A stretch of DNA of 64,000 bases from an uncultured Phocaeicola sp. (GCA_944320135.1 CALUGI010000007.1:1-64000); one strand, 5' to 3'. Shown: positions 35,901 to 44,328, counted from the first letter of the stretch. Made by a program: numbers and translations. Notes: generated from the sequence alone by a model not told the origin.

Positions 35901-36933
35901 GAGCGCTACCGTCCGCACTCCGAGCGTTTACAGCCGCGCTTCTGAAAACAATAAGCGTTTGGGCATTTCAAGCACTTCGCCGGATTTGGGGAGCAGGGAC
36001 ATGCTGGCCAAGGCGAACGAACTGTTCTGGTATCCTTCTGAAGTGGATGTGTCTATCCGTCCGGGGTGGTTTTATCATAAAGAGCAGGATTCACAGGTAA
36101 AGTCCTTGAAGCATCTGATGGAAATCTATTATCAGTCGGTCGGATACAATTCGGTGCTGCTGCTCAATATTCCGCCGGACAAGCGGGGACTGATCAGCGA
36201 GGTTGATGTTGCCCGTCTGAAAGAGTTTGCGGACTACAGGGAACGTGTATTCGCTTCCGATAAGATCGTTGGCGGAGACGATATGTGGCGTGCTGCGCCT
36301 CAAAGCAGCAAGACTTATCAGTTGAAAGGGAATTCCTCGGTTAATCTTGTCATGTTGCAGGAGGATGTGGCCAGAGGGCAGCGCGTGGAGAAGTTTACGG
36401 TCGAGGCTCTGACCCCGCAAGGTTGGCAGACGGTCGGACATGGAACTACCGTGGGCTATAAAAGGTTGTTGCGTATTCCGGAGGTGAAGGCTTCTGCAAT
36501 CAGGATAACTGTTGACGAATGCCGTTTGGAGGCTGACATTTGTCGGATTGGCGTTTATTATGCTCCTCCGTTGGCAGATGAGGATGCTTCGGTCGGAACT
36601 GCCGTCTTTTTGCCGAAAGACAATTGGGTGACGCTTGCTTCTTCTCCTTTGACGGTCGATTTGGGTCGCCGGACGGAACTGGCCGGGTTCGTGTATTCTC
36701 CGTCCGGTTCGGGTGCCGGACCCGCATTCCGTTACAGGTTCCTGATAAGTGACGACGCCCGTTCATGGACGGAAGTGCCTGCAAGCGGAGAGTTCAGCAA
36801 TATTGTCAACAATCCGATACCGCAGATTGTCCGTTTTAGCGGGAAAGTGTCCGCACGGTATGTCAGGATTGAGGCGGAGACTCAGGAAGGGAAGCCTGCC
36901 CGGATTCTGACGGGCGAATTTAATCTGATTTGA
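32911..36933 (+). CDS. bifunctional GH20 beta-N-acetylhexosaminidase / GH29 alpha-L-fucosidase
   Basis: A 1340-residue secreted protein with two complete catalytic modules. Residues 1-26: signal peptide. About 30-150: GH20b-type N-domain. About 155-500: GH20 barrel with HFHWHLTDD and HIGGDECP (Asp331 and Glu332, the substrate-assisted catalytic pair). About 545-610: chitobiase C-terminal Ig-like domain (TLDGTVPSADSEVYSG). About 660-770: PA14-like domain (YRGYFEVPEDGVYCFTTE). About 800-1135: GH29 of the GH29-B type, with FDGANGEGP (nucleophile Asp943) and GRETEW (Glu994 or Glu996 as acid/base candidates). Then a GH29-B accessory domain and a C-terminal F5/8 type C module (about 1215-1340). GH29-B enzymes prefer branched alpha-1,3/1,4-fucose next to GlcNAc or Gal, so the pair could strip fucose and then N-acetylhexosamine from Lewis-type ends (inference). 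The gene lies 12 bases after the GH3 gene. Confidence 0.92.
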   Translation: MEMRKVWICLCLVTVLCLLSLEVSAADRGNDGINIIPYPKDVQVKEGFFLLTAETAFLAGTEEERLIAEPFRQQMKRTTGYALDYAGSSSLKCIKLSIDRSLPLNEEGYFLEVSESRIVVAGKSRRGLFYGLQTMMQLFSPEILGSDRKVGMRWTVPCVTVKDEPRFPYRGMLLDVCRYFLPVDFIKKQLDLMAMLKLNHFHWHLTDDHLWTIEVKKYPLLTEIGSVRHNADGSVCQGFYTQEQIKEVVAYAAARQITVVPEIELPGHALAALTAYPELSCTGGPFQLRNQWGVEDDVYCAGNDKVFDFLEGVFDEIMPLFPGKYIHIGGDECPKVRWEHCRKCLKRMKEEHLKDSRELQSYFIHRVEAMVLKHGKAMVGWDEILEGGLAPSATVMSWTGEEGGIVAANMGHDVIMTPLQYAYYDYNGQGAPEVEPVAIGYGISLEKAYSFEPVSDRIAEDKRHHILGAQANLWTEYSPTPEHTEYLLYPRLLAMAELIWTPKSRKDYKSFVRRMENMLLRLDAYNVNYHIPLPEGPVADYMAVTDKISLSFHNSRNLDMVYTLDGTVPSADSEVYSGPLSFTDDAVLKIATRLPSGKLSRTRTVTVRKEKMRPAFPESEKMRPGAEMLRASGKFYYVTDLLDAGWSNPEIVMDFNQNVPPESDGAFLYRGYFEVPEDGVYCFTTEMDQLKIDGELLISNSGKLVRHSVSRKTIALEKGLHAFELVYINSNIGGFHRYWNNRGFRFVDEKGKLTCPKLYHAEEEYYVKHLRFPVGTPLDCKVNMAARLVPTPGQLQWQKMELTAFLHFGINTFTGEEWGSGKEDPALFNPSALDAGQWVRTLKNAGFRMVILTAKHHDGFCLWQTKTTSHSVASSPWKNGKGDVVKELREACERYGMKFGVYLSPWDRNAACYGDSPKYNDFFVRQLTELLTNYGKVDEVWFDGANGEGPNGKKQIYDWDAFFKTVRRLQPDAVTAIMGDDVRWVGNEKGIGRETEWSATVRTPSVYSRASENNKRLGISSTSPDLGSRDMLAKANELFWYPSEVDVSIRPGWFYHKEQDSQVKSLKHLMEIYYQSVGYNSVLLLNIPPDKRGLISEVDVARLKEFADYRERVFASDKIVGGDDMWRAAPQSSKTYQLKGNSSVNLVMLQEDVARGQRVEKFTVEALTPQGWQTVGHGTTVGYKRLLRIPEVKASAIRITVDECRLEADICRIGVYYAPPLADEDASVGTAVFLPKDNWVTLASSPLTVDLGRRTELAGFVYSPSGSGAGPAFRYRFLISDDARSWTEVPASGEFSNIVNNPIPQIVRFSGKVSARYVRIEAETQEGKPARILTGEFNLI

Positions 36934-36935
36934 AA

Positions 36936-37013
36936 CCGTAGGGGCAGATCCGTGTGTCTGCCCGATAATGTCATGCCAATTGATCCGGGCGGACACACGG
37001 GGCCGCCCTACGG
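36936..37013. repeat. intergenic double-hairpin palindromic repeat, copy 1
   Basis: Arms 36936-36964 and 36986-37013 are imperfect reverse complements, with most of the 28 positions matching. Each arm is also a small hairpin: GGGCAGA with TCTGCCC on the left, GGGCGG with CCGCCC on the right. It starts next to the stop of the GH20-GH29 gene and may double as a terminator. It resembles copy 2 at 42390-42465, sharing GTAGGG ends and CGTGTG cores. Confidence 0.75.
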
Positions 37014-37090
37014 GCAATAACATATCGAAAGAAATGGCATTTTAAATGGAAGATCTGTGGAACAAGCGTTCGTTTAATTGGAGCGAACGC

Positions 37091-37119
37091 TTGTCTTTTC
37101 CTTTTTTTGTGTAATTTTG
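37091..37119 (+). promoter_or_regulatory. promoter of the hybrid two-component regulator
   Basis: TTG (37091-37093), an 18-base spacer and TAATTTTG (37112-37119) match the Bacteroidota promoter with a spacer one base short of the usual range. The regulator therefore has its own promoter and its start must be downstream, at 37144 or 37180. Confidence 0.65.
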
Positions 37120-37143
37120 TCTTGTCTTTGTAAACCTCAGTTT

Positions 37144-40100
37144 ATGGAATACCGGTATTATATTTGTTTGTCTTATTGTATGCGCTTTCTGTTGGGAGCC
37201 GTTCTTTCTGTGCCTTCACTGCTCTCTGCTCAGGACATTTCGTTCAAGCAGTTGTCTACGAATGACGGACTTTCCCAGTTCTCGGTGTATGCCTTGCATA
37301 AGGATGAGCTTGGTCGGATATGGATTGGCACGCGTGACGGGCTGAACGTGTATGACGGCAATGAAATCCGGTATTATAGGCCTGACAGGAATGACCCGCA
37401 TTCCATCGTGGGCAGTACGGTGCGGAACATTTGCGGTGACGGCAAAGGAACGTTATATGTACAGACTTCGGTCGGATTCTGTACGTTCGACATGCGTTCG
37501 GAGAAGTTTTATACAGTCCACAAAGGGGGCGGAGTCTATACCGTGACTTATGGAGCCGATACGCTTTTTGCCGGCGGCGACTGGAAGGTGAATTATTATG
37601 ACACTCGCACTCGTAAGCTGAAGCCTTATTGTTCGTTGGACGTGCGCCTGCAGATTGTGTCGTTGCTGAAAGGCAGTGACGGCAGGCTGTGGATTGGGAC
37701 ACGTAAGGGCTTATATTATCTTCAAGCGGGAAGCCGTACTCCTGTATGCGTACTGCCCGATGTGTATGCTTTTAAGTTATATGAAGATTTGTCCGGTGGG
37801 GTATGGGTATGTACATGGACCGACGGACTTTTCTGTTTGTCGGATGCCGGAACAGTCCGTTATGCAGAGAACGGAAAGAACGGTTTGTCGTCCAATTCGG
37901 TGCGCGACTGCTGTGAAGACAATCAGGGGAATCTGTGGATTGCCACTTTCAGCGGTCTGGACAAGTTGGACAAGGCCACAGGAAGATTCACATATTATCG
38001 TCCTTCCGGTATGCCGGGAAGTCTGAGCAATTCGTCCGTGTATTGTATCATGAAGGACCATCAGGGCACTCTTTGGGTGGGAACCTATTTCGGAGGGGTG
38101 AACTATTTCAATCCGGACTATGAGATTTATTCTTATTATTATCCGAGCAGTCATGAAGGGAGGGGGCTGGGCTATCCCGTCATAGGCTGTATGACGGAGG
38201 ACCGGAGGGGAAACCTTTGGATAGGAACCGAAGGAGGCGGACTGACTTTCTATGACCGTCGGCGGAAGACATTCAAATGGTACAAGCACGGGAAGGAAGA
38301 AAACTCTTTGTCGCATAACAATATCAAGTCGTTGTATTACGATCCGCAGGAAGATGTGCTCTGGATAGGCACGCATCTGGAAGGGTTGAACCGACTGGAT
38401 ATAAGGACGGACCGTATCCGTCGCTACCGTATGCCTGACGGATTGAGTGAGAATCTGTCCAATGTGATATTGGATATTGTTCCGTATGGAGAGGAACTGC
38501 TGGTCGCTTCTTTTGATGGGGTGTTCCGCTTCAGTCCGGAAACCGGACGGTTCTCGAAACTGCTTGATCTGTTCTGTAATTGTCTGTTCATCGATTCGCA
38601 GGGTCTCTTGTGGATTGCAGTGGAAGGGTATGGTGTCTATTCCTATAGTTTCGATACGGGGGAATTGATGGGATACGACCATTCCGGAGGAAAGAATTCC
38701 GTCAGTGCGGGTAAGGTGACCGCCATTGTGGAAGACAGGCATCACAATGTCTGGTTCTCGACATCCGATTCCGGCATTGATGTGTATTATCGTGAAACGG
38801 GTACATTCGGACATTTCAATACCCGGAACAGCGGTTTGGGCAGCGATTGTGTGTATGCACTTATGGAGTCGCTGGAAGGCAAGCTGCTGCTGACCACGAA
38901 CCGGGGCTTTACGGTTTTCGATTACTATACGGGAACGTTCCGTAATTATAATGCGGCGAATGGATTTCCTGTCATCACCTTGAACGAGAATTCTCTGTAT
39001 CAATGCAGGGACGGTGAAATCTTTCTGGGAGGTGTGACGGGAATGATTTCGTTTGCCGAAGCGAGTCTGGACATTCCCTCCAAGTCTTATAACATCATTC
39101 CGACAAAACTGCGGGTCAACGGCAGGGAAGTGAATGTGGGTGACGATACGGGCATTCTGGAATCTTCTTTATACGATGTGCCTTCCATCACTTTGGGAAG
39201 TGACTGCTCCGTGTTCAGTGTGGAGTTTGCCGCCACTAATTATATAGTGGCCAACAGGAATGAACTGGTATACAAGCTGGAGGGCTTTTCCAAAGAATGG
39301 ACACGGATGCACGGACAGAATACGGTTACCTATACGAATATTCCTGCCGGTGATTATACGCTGATTGTCAAGGTGTCCGGGGAAAATTACGTATATCAGT
39401 CGGAGTGTCGCATGGGGATAACCGTTCTTCCTCCGTTCTACAAGACAGTATGGGCTTATTTGATCTATCTGCTCATTGCAGGCATTATCCTTTTTTATGT
39501 GGTGAAGGCGTACAATGCCCGCATCCGGTTGAGCGAATCGTTGAAGTACGAGCAGCAACATATCCGTGACGTAGAAGAACTGAATCAGTCGAAACTGCGT
39601 TTCTTTACCAATATCTCGCATGAGTTCCGCACACCGCTGACAATCATCGTCGGACAGGTTGAAATGTTGCTGAAGGGGCAATCCTTTTCTCCGTCTGTTT
39701 ACAATAAATTGTTGAACGTTTATAAGAACGGCGTTCAGTTGCGTGAACTGGTCAATGAATTGCTGGACTTCCGGAAGCAGGAACAGGGGCATATGAAGAT
39801 AAAGGTCTGGAAGCATGACATCGTCAGGTTCTTGTATGAGAACTATCTTCTGTACACGGAATACGCCGCCACTCTTGGCGTGCATTTCCATTTCGAGAAG
39901 GACACGGAGGCGTTGGAGGTCTGGTATGATTCCCGTCAGTTGCAGAAAGTGGTGAACAATCTGTTGTCGAACGCTTTCAAGTATACTCCCAAAGGAGGGG
40001 ATATATGGCTGAAAGTGTCCAGATTGGGAACGGAAGCGGTCATAGAGGTCCGCGATACAGGCAAGGGCATAGCTCGTGAAGATATAAAGAAAATTTTCGA

Positions 40101-41178
40101 AAGGTTCTATCAGAGTGGGGATGAGAAGGGAAGTCTTCCGGGGACAGGCATCGGACTCGCCTTGAGCAAGGGCATCATCGAGCTGCATAAGGGACGGATT
40201 GAAGTCTCCAGCCGTATGGGTGAGGGGACGGCGTTTACCGTTTATCTGAAATTAGGAAAAGAACATTTCACGGAAGATCAGCTCGTTGATGATGGCGTGA
40301 CGGACGGAGAAAGTTTGGATGTCTCCCCTGTGGCGGCCCGACTGGAACCGGAGGGAGAACCTTTGGCGGAAGACGCTTTCAGCGGTGTCAAAGGGGCAAG
40401 GATGCTGGTGGTTGAAGACAACGCTTCGTTGAGGGAGATGCTGGTCGGACTGTTCGCTCCGTTTTATGAGGTCGTTGTTGCCGGAGACGGGAACGAGGGC
40501 CTGGACAAGGCAAGGGAAATTCTTCCCGACATTATAGTGAGCGACATCATGATGCCCGGAATGTCGGGAATAGAGCTTTGCAGGGAGATAAAGTCCAAGT
40601 TTGAGACGTGTCATATTCCGGTGGTTCTGCTTACGGCGCGCACTGCTGTCGAACATACGATTGAAGGTTTGCGTATCGGTGCTGATGACTACATCACGAA
40701 GCCGTTCAATGTAAGTCTGTTGGTGGCGCGGTGCAACAATCTGGTGAACAGCCGCAGGGTGTTGCAGGAGAAGTTCAGCAAGCAGCCTCAGGCGCAGGTG
40801 CAGATGCTGGCCACCAATCCGCTGGACAAGGATTTGCTTGACCGGACGGTTGCGCTCGTCGAGCGGAATCTGGACAATTCGGAATACTCCTTGTCCGATT
40901 TGATTAAGGAACTTTATATTTCGCGGACCAATTTCTTCAACAAGATAAAGGCCATTACGGGGCAGACTCCGAACGAGCTTATCCTTACCATCCGTCTGAA
41001 GAAGGCTGCCCTGTTATTGAAGCAGGAGCCGAATCTGTCCGTTTCCGAGGTGTCCGACCGGACAGGATTCAGCTCCCAACGTTATTTCAGCCGTTGTTTC
41101 AAGGAAAAGTATGGCATCAGTCCCCTGTATTACCGTTCCGGTGGAAAAGGGGAAGAGAAGGACGATGCCGAAGAATGA
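37144..41178 (+). CDS. hybrid two-component system sensor-regulator (HTCS)
   Basis: A 1344-residue inner-membrane regulator of the type that controls PULs. A signal region ends near LLSAQ. The periplasmic sensor is made of two-component propeller repeats (WIGTRDGLNVYDG, WIGTRKGLYYL, WIGTEGGGLTFYD and others) and a Y_Y_Y domain (NELVYKLEGFSKEW). A membrane helix lies near residue 770-792. The cytoplasmic part has HisKA (His826 in FFTNISHEFRTPL), HATPase_c (NNLLSNAFKYTPKGG), a receiver (Asp1134 in VSDIMMPGMSG) and an AraC-type helix-turn-helix (GFSSQRYFSRCFKEKYG). These proteins bind an oligosaccharide in the periplasm and activate the cognate PUL genes. It sits between the enzyme operon and the SusCD operon. 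ATG 37180, which starts the signal peptide directly, is an alternative start. Confidence 0.92.
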   Translation: MEYRYYICLSYCMRFLLGAVLSVPSLLSAQDISFKQLSTNDGLSQFSVYALHKDELGRIWIGTRDGLNVYDGNEIRYYRPDRNDPHSIVGSTVRNICGDGKGTLYVQTSVGFCTFDMRSEKFYTVHKGGGVYTVTYGADTLFAGGDWKVNYYDTRTRKLKPYCSLDVRLQIVSLLKGSDGRLWIGTRKGLYYLQAGSRTPVCVLPDVYAFKLYEDLSGGVWVCTWTDGLFCLSDAGTVRYAENGKNGLSSNSVRDCCEDNQGNLWIATFSGLDKLDKATGRFTYYRPSGMPGSLSNSSVYCIMKDHQGTLWVGTYFGGVNYFNPDYEIYSYYYPSSHEGRGLGYPVIGCMTEDRRGNLWIGTEGGGLTFYDRRRKTFKWYKHGKEENSLSHNNIKSLYYDPQEDVLWIGTHLEGLNRLDIRTDRIRRYRMPDGLSENLSNVILDIVPYGEELLVASFDGVFRFSPETGRFSKLLDLFCNCLFIDSQGLLWIAVEGYGVYSYSFDTGELMGYDHSGGKNSVSAGKVTAIVEDRHHNVWFSTSDSGIDVYYRETGTFGHFNTRNSGLGSDCVYALMESLEGKLLLTTNRGFTVFDYYTGTFRNYNAANGFPVITLNENSLYQCRDGEIFLGGVTGMISFAEASLDIPSKSYNIIPTKLRVNGREVNVGDDTGILESSLYDVPSITLGSDCSVFSVEFAATNYIVANRNELVYKLEGFSKEWTRMHGQNTVTYTNIPAGDYTLIVKVSGENYVYQSECRMGITVLPPFYKTVWAYLIYLLIAGIILFYVVKAYNARIRLSESLKYEQQHIRDVEELNQSKLRFFTNISHEFRTPLTIIVGQVEMLLKGQSFSPSVYNKLLNVYKNGVQLRELVNELLDFRKQEQGHMKIKVWKHDIVRFLYENYLLYTEYAATLGVHFHFEKDTEALEVWYDSRQLQKVVNNLLSNAFKYTPKGGDIWLKVSRLGTEAVIEVRDTGKGIAREDIKKIFERFYQSGDEKGSLPGTGIGLALSKGIIELHKGRIEVSSRMGEGTAFTVYLKLGKEHFTEDQLVDDGVTDGESLDVSPVAARLEPEGEPLAEDAFSGVKGARMLVVEDNASLREMLVGLFAPFYEVVVAGDGNEGLDKAREILPDIIVSDIMMPGMSGIELCREIKSKFETCHIPVVLLTARTAVEHTIEGLRIGADDYITKPFNVSLLVARCNNLVNSRRVLQEKFSKQPQAQVQMLATNPLDKDLLDRTVALVERNLDNSEYSLSDLIKELYISRTNFFNKIKAITGQTPNELILTIRLKKAALLLKQEPNLSVSEVSDRTGFSSQRYFSRCFKEKYGISPLYYRSGGKGEEKDDAEE

Positions 41179-41179
41179 T

Positions 41180-42313
41180 TCAGCGGATGGGGATGACCAT
41201 GTTCCATGATTCCGTGGCGTTCTCGAACCCTCCGGGACCGTCCATCGTGGCGAAGAAGATGTAGGTGGGTTTCCCGTCTTCAAAGAAGATGAACGGGCGT
41301 TCCAGCTGTCCCTGCATTTCCACTTTCCCGTCTTCCCATTCCACGGTGCGCGAGTAGGCTTTCGGGTCTTTGTCCGGCTCCCAGTTGATTCCGTCTTTCG
41401 AGTGTGCCATCACGCCTCCGCCCCTTTCTCCAGTGAACTTGCCCACGTGGTCCTTGAAGATGGCATGGTAGCCCCTTTCGTCTTTCCAGAGAAACGGGTC
41501 TTCCGCTTCCCCTTGCCCGTCCACTTGGAAGATGGGCTTCTTGCCGTTGAGCACGGTGTAGGGGCCTTCAATCGAAGGAGCGTATGCCACTCCTAACGCC
41601 ATGTCCGAATATTTTCCGTTCTCGGTATGGGCACGCCCCTTGAATATCATCATCACGGAGCCGTCCTCCTGGATGATGGGTGACGGGTTGGAAGTCAGAT
41701 AACTGTAAAATGTTTCCGGCTCGGTTTTCAGTATGGGTTCGTCCATGCGCTTCCACGGGCCGTAAGGCGAATCGGCCACCGCCAGCCCGATGCGTTTGTT
41801 CGCGCGTGCCACGATGCACCACGGGCTGTCGAGCGTAAGCTCGTCGTGTGTGGGGTCGGCAAACGGATGGGTGGAACCCATGTAGATGAGATAGTACCTG
41901 CTGCCGTGCTTCAGTATGCGGGGATTGTGCGTGGAGCGTCCGTCCCAGTATTGCGCTCCGCGCGGCGGCAGGGCGATGTCGCTGAAACGGTAGGGTCCTT
42001 GCGGAGTGTCGGACACGGCATGTACGATTTCGGAAGCCACCATCCATCCCGGATGGAAGGGCAGCGACTTGGGGAATCTGGAAACGTATATATGGTATTT
42101 CCCGTCCTCTCCCTTTACGACAGAGCTTCCCCACACCCAGTAGCCCTCGGATTCGAAAGCCGGGGTTCTCGGTGCCTTGCCGAGACGGTGGAAGAGTTCG
42201 TTCGACGATTTCTGTTTCAGTTCCACTAAGTTGTCTATTTTCTGTGCTTGTCCGCCGATGGCGATGAAGATTGCAAGCCCGACAAGCAGGGCTTTCGTTC
42301 GTCTATTTTTCAT
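41180..42313 (-). CDS. secreted beta-propeller glycoside-hydrolase-like protein (GH43/GH117-type fold)
   Basis: A 377-residue secreted protein with a signal peptide ending near GGQAQ. The body has repeated short beta units with the pattern seen in five-bladed propeller enzymes: WGSSVVKGEDGKYHIYVSRF, THNPRILKHGSRYYLIYMG, NPSPIIQEDGSVMMIFKG, AEDPFLWKDERGYHAIFKD and ERPFIFFEDGKPTYIFFA. Acidic residues at blade starts, as in AEDPF, fit a GH43- or GH117-like active site, but I cannot assign a family. It is convergent with the HTCS gene, with one base between the stops, and apparently a single-gene unit. ATG 42313 follows a -7 element by only 4 bases. It probably removes a terminal sugar of the same glycan (inference). 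Confidence 0.72.
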   Translation of the reverse strand: MKNRRTKALLVGLAIFIAIGGQAQKIDNLVELKQKSSNELFHRLGKAPRTPAFESEGYWVWGSSVVKGEDGKYHIYVSRFPKSLPFHPGWMVASEIVHAVSDTPQGPYRFSDIALPPRGAQYWDGRSTHNPRILKHGSRYYLIYMGSTHPFADPTHDELTLDSPWCIVARANKRIGLAVADSPYGPWKRMDEPILKTEPETFYSYLTSNPSPIIQEDGSVMMIFKGRAHTENGKYSDMALGVAYAPSIEGPYTVLNGKKPIFQVDGQGEAEDPFLWKDERGYHAIFKDHVGKFTGERGGGVMAHSKDGINWEPDKDPKAYSRTVEWEDGKVEMQGQLERPFIFFEDGKPTYIFFATMDGPGGFENATESWNMVIPIR

Positions 42314-42317
42314 GTTG

Positions 42318-42325
42318 CAAAGATA
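42318..42325 (-). promoter_or_regulatory. -7 element very close to the propeller gene start
   Basis: On the minus strand this reads TATCTTTG, an exact TAnnTTTG match, only 4 bases before the ATG at 42313. If used, transcription would begin at or next to the start codon, giving a leaderless or near-leaderless message. No -33 TTG at the right distance was found. Confidence 0.4.
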
Positions 42326-42389
42326 ATGTTTTTTCAATGTGCTGATTATGGCTCTTTCATTATTACTCTTACACCTGCATCATCAAATC

Positions 42390-42465
42390 GTAGGGGCGTA
42401 TCGCATACGCCCGGAAACATCCGTGTCCGCGTGTGCGCATTCGGGCGTATGCGATACGCCCCTAC
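42390..42465. repeat. intergenic double-hairpin palindromic repeat, copy 2
   Basis: Perfect 24-base inverted arms (42390-42413 and 42442-42465) flank a 28-base spacer. Each arm is itself a hairpin, with GGGCGTAT pairing with ATACGCCC around 3 bases. The element lies in the 326-base gap between the propeller gene and the DUF4955 gene. It is related to copy 1 at 36936-37013. Confidence 0.85.
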
Positions 42466-42540
42466 ACCAGTGACTGATGATACTTTAAATGAAAAAGCCG
42501 TGTGTGTTGATGCGTTGATGCGCGGAAATGGGTTGTGTTT

Positions 42541-42603
42541 GAAAACTTTCCGGCAAAATCTTTATTCGCGGGCGAAAAACAAAGATTTTGCCGGGAAGTT
42601 TTC
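42541..42603 (-). terminator. long stem-loop after the DUF4955 gene
   Basis: 23-base arms (42541-42563 and 42581-42603) pair with one mismatch around a 17-base loop. The stem starts 36 bases after the DUF4955 stop. It lacks a T tract, so it may protect the 3' end of the surface-protein operon message instead of ending transcription. Confidence 0.6.
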
Positions 42604-42639
42604 ATGAAAACGCCGAGGGCTTTTCTGCCTGTCTTCGCC

Positions 42640-44328
42640 TTATTTCAGGTAACTGAAGTCGGGCAGATAGCCTAACCGGCGGATGAGCTGCGCTTCATAG
42701 AGCGATGAGGGCGTTACGGCTTTTCCGTAGCTCTGGTTCAGCTTCACCTGTCCGGAATTGAATTTGACTTCGGCTCCGTGGAATCCTACGATGACGGGAG
42801 GGAGGAACTTCCAGTCCCTGCTTTCGCTCCACCATATCCAGTCGGCGGCTTCATCGGGAAGCACGTTGGTCGCTTCGAAGTTCCAGAGCACAAGGTCATC
42901 CAAGTGGTTGGGCATCTGGTTGGTAGCTCCGCCCTGGTGCGACTGGAGGAATCCGCCCTTGCAGCGGTCGATGAGCGTGGCTCTCGGCTGGGTGGCGTGC
43001 GATTCGAAGTTTGTGTCGTTCCCCCATACGCAGTCCTTGATGACCGTGCCGATGGATTGCTTGCTCGTTCCCGTGGCGTGCCATTGCCCGGCGTTGGTTT
43101 CCTTGTCCGAATCCGCCTCGTCGGTGACATCGGCTATCAGCACGCGCGACGAGCCTGCCGCATGTACCGAGCAGTGCCCCCGGTTGCCCGTGATGCGGAT
43201 GTCGTAGGCGGAGATGTCGGCGCAGGAGGTAAAGGTGGCGGCTTCGCTGACACTGATGAAATCCACACGGCGTACCCATCCGTTGGCTATCTGCTGGAAG
43301 TTGAGCGGCTTGTAGGTGGAGTTCTCGTACCATTGGCTGTGTACGAAGTTCTTTCCCGTCTGCCCCTTGAAAGTGAGGTCTTCCACTCCCACGTTTTCGT
43401 AGCAGTCGTAATGGCAGATGGTCCATTTCCAGCGCGGGTCCACCTCATGCAGAATCGGTTCGAAGAAGGTGATTCGGTTGCCTTCCACCGATTTCACCTT
43501 GTGGAAGTCATGCACCTGCACACCTTCCGTAGTGAGGTTGGTCATCGAGGCCAGTGCCTGGTAGGGATGAAGTTCTTCGGCTATCAGTTCGGGCGAGTTG
43601 TCTTTCAGTTTCAGGCAGACACGGTCGTTCGGACTGATGCCGCTTGTGGTGCTTACCTCTACCGAGAAGCTCCCTTTCGGGGCACTTCCCGTCACTTCCG
43701 CCAATACGTTCGCAAATCCGTTCCAGTTCTTGATGTCGAACATCGCGCCCGCCCATTCCGCATTGGGAAGGGGAGGGAAAGGAGCCGCCATCGTGAGGGT
43801 GGTCTTGTCGCGTCCCGCTCCTTTCACGATGAAGTTTCCGGCGCGTATCTGCATCCTCATGTCGCCCTTTTCGTCTCCGGTGTCTCCGTCGGCATAGAGG
43901 ATGAACTCCCCTTCGGGGAAGTAGACAACGGCGTTCGCCTGTCGGTTTCCCTCAGTCCCTATTTCCTTGAGTATCTTCAGGACAGCTTCACGGTCGGACT
44001 TTCCGTCATCGGGAACGGCTCCGTAGTCGGTAACGTCATAAACCTTATAGCCCAATGTCCACACGTCGGGCGGTTCTTTTTCCCCATGTTCATATCCGGC
44101 ATACGAGAAGTCCGGCAGAAGGTTGTCCTTGTTCCCCTCCGCAAAGTCCGTCCATGCCTTGCAGTCTCCGGCCTCCGGCTCCGGTTCAGGCTCGGATTCC
44201 GGCTTTTCTTCCTCTGTTACAGGCGGACGGCCCGCCTCTTCCGTCGGTTCTTCGGAATGGCAGGCCGTCAGTGCCAATACACATAGCAGACAGAAGAAAC
44301 TCTTTCCGCGTATGTCTGTCCGTTTCAT
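42640..44328 (-). CDS. DUF4955-type right-handed beta-helix lipoprotein
   Basis: A 562-residue lipoprotein (lipobox LTAC) followed by a low-complexity acidic linker (PESEPEPEPEAGD). The body opens with VYDVTDYGAVPDDGKSDREA, the start of the pectate-lyase-superfamily beta-helix fold, then VYFPEGEFILYAD and IVKGAGRDKTTLTM. Later turns include GVEDLTFKGQTGKNFVHSQW and WHATGTSKQSIGTVI. Such proteins, labelled DUF4955 in Bacteroides, have no proven activity that I know of; lyase or hydrolase action on a polysaccharide is inferred from the fold. ATG 44328 overlaps the fimbrillin-like gene stop by 4 bases, so it belongs to the SusCD operon. Confidence 0.75.
   Translation of the reverse strand: MKRTDIRGKSFFCLLCVLALTACHSEEPTEEAGRPPVTEEEKPESEPEPEPEAGDCKAWTDFAEGNKDNLLPDFSYAGYEHGEKEPPDVWTLGYKVYDVTDYGAVPDDGKSDREAVLKILKEIGTEGNRQANAVVYFPEGEFILYADGDTGDEKGDMRMQIRAGNFIVKGAGRDKTTLTMAAPFPPLPNAEWAGAMFDIKNWNGFANVLAEVTGSAPKGSFSVEVSTTSGISPNDRVCLKLKDNSPELIAEELHPYQALASMTNLTTEGVQVHDFHKVKSVEGNRITFFEPILHEVDPRWKWTICHYDCYENVGVEDLTFKGQTGKNFVHSQWYENSTYKPLNFQQIANGWVRRVDFISVSEAATFTSCADISAYDIRITGNRGHCSVHAAGSSRVLIADVTDEADSDKETNAGQWHATGTSKQSIGTVIKDCVWGNDTNFESHATQPRATLIDRCKGGFLQSHQGGATNQMPNHLDDLVLWNFEATNVLPDEAADWIWWSESRDWKFLPPVIVGFHGAEVKFNSGQVKLNQSYGKAVTPSSLYEAQLIRRLGYLPDFSYLK

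Noticed and set aside
37078-37143. Earlier HTCS start at 37078
   Set aside because: The promoter at 37091-37119 lies downstream of it, so it cannot be in the message from that promoter.
42778-44286. 502-codon open frame on the plus strand opposite the DUF4955 gene
   Set aside because: It has no known family motif and no promoter, and it is the reverse of a gene with a clear lipoprotein signal, beta-helix motifs and operon overlap. Long antisense frames are common in this GC-rich codon use.
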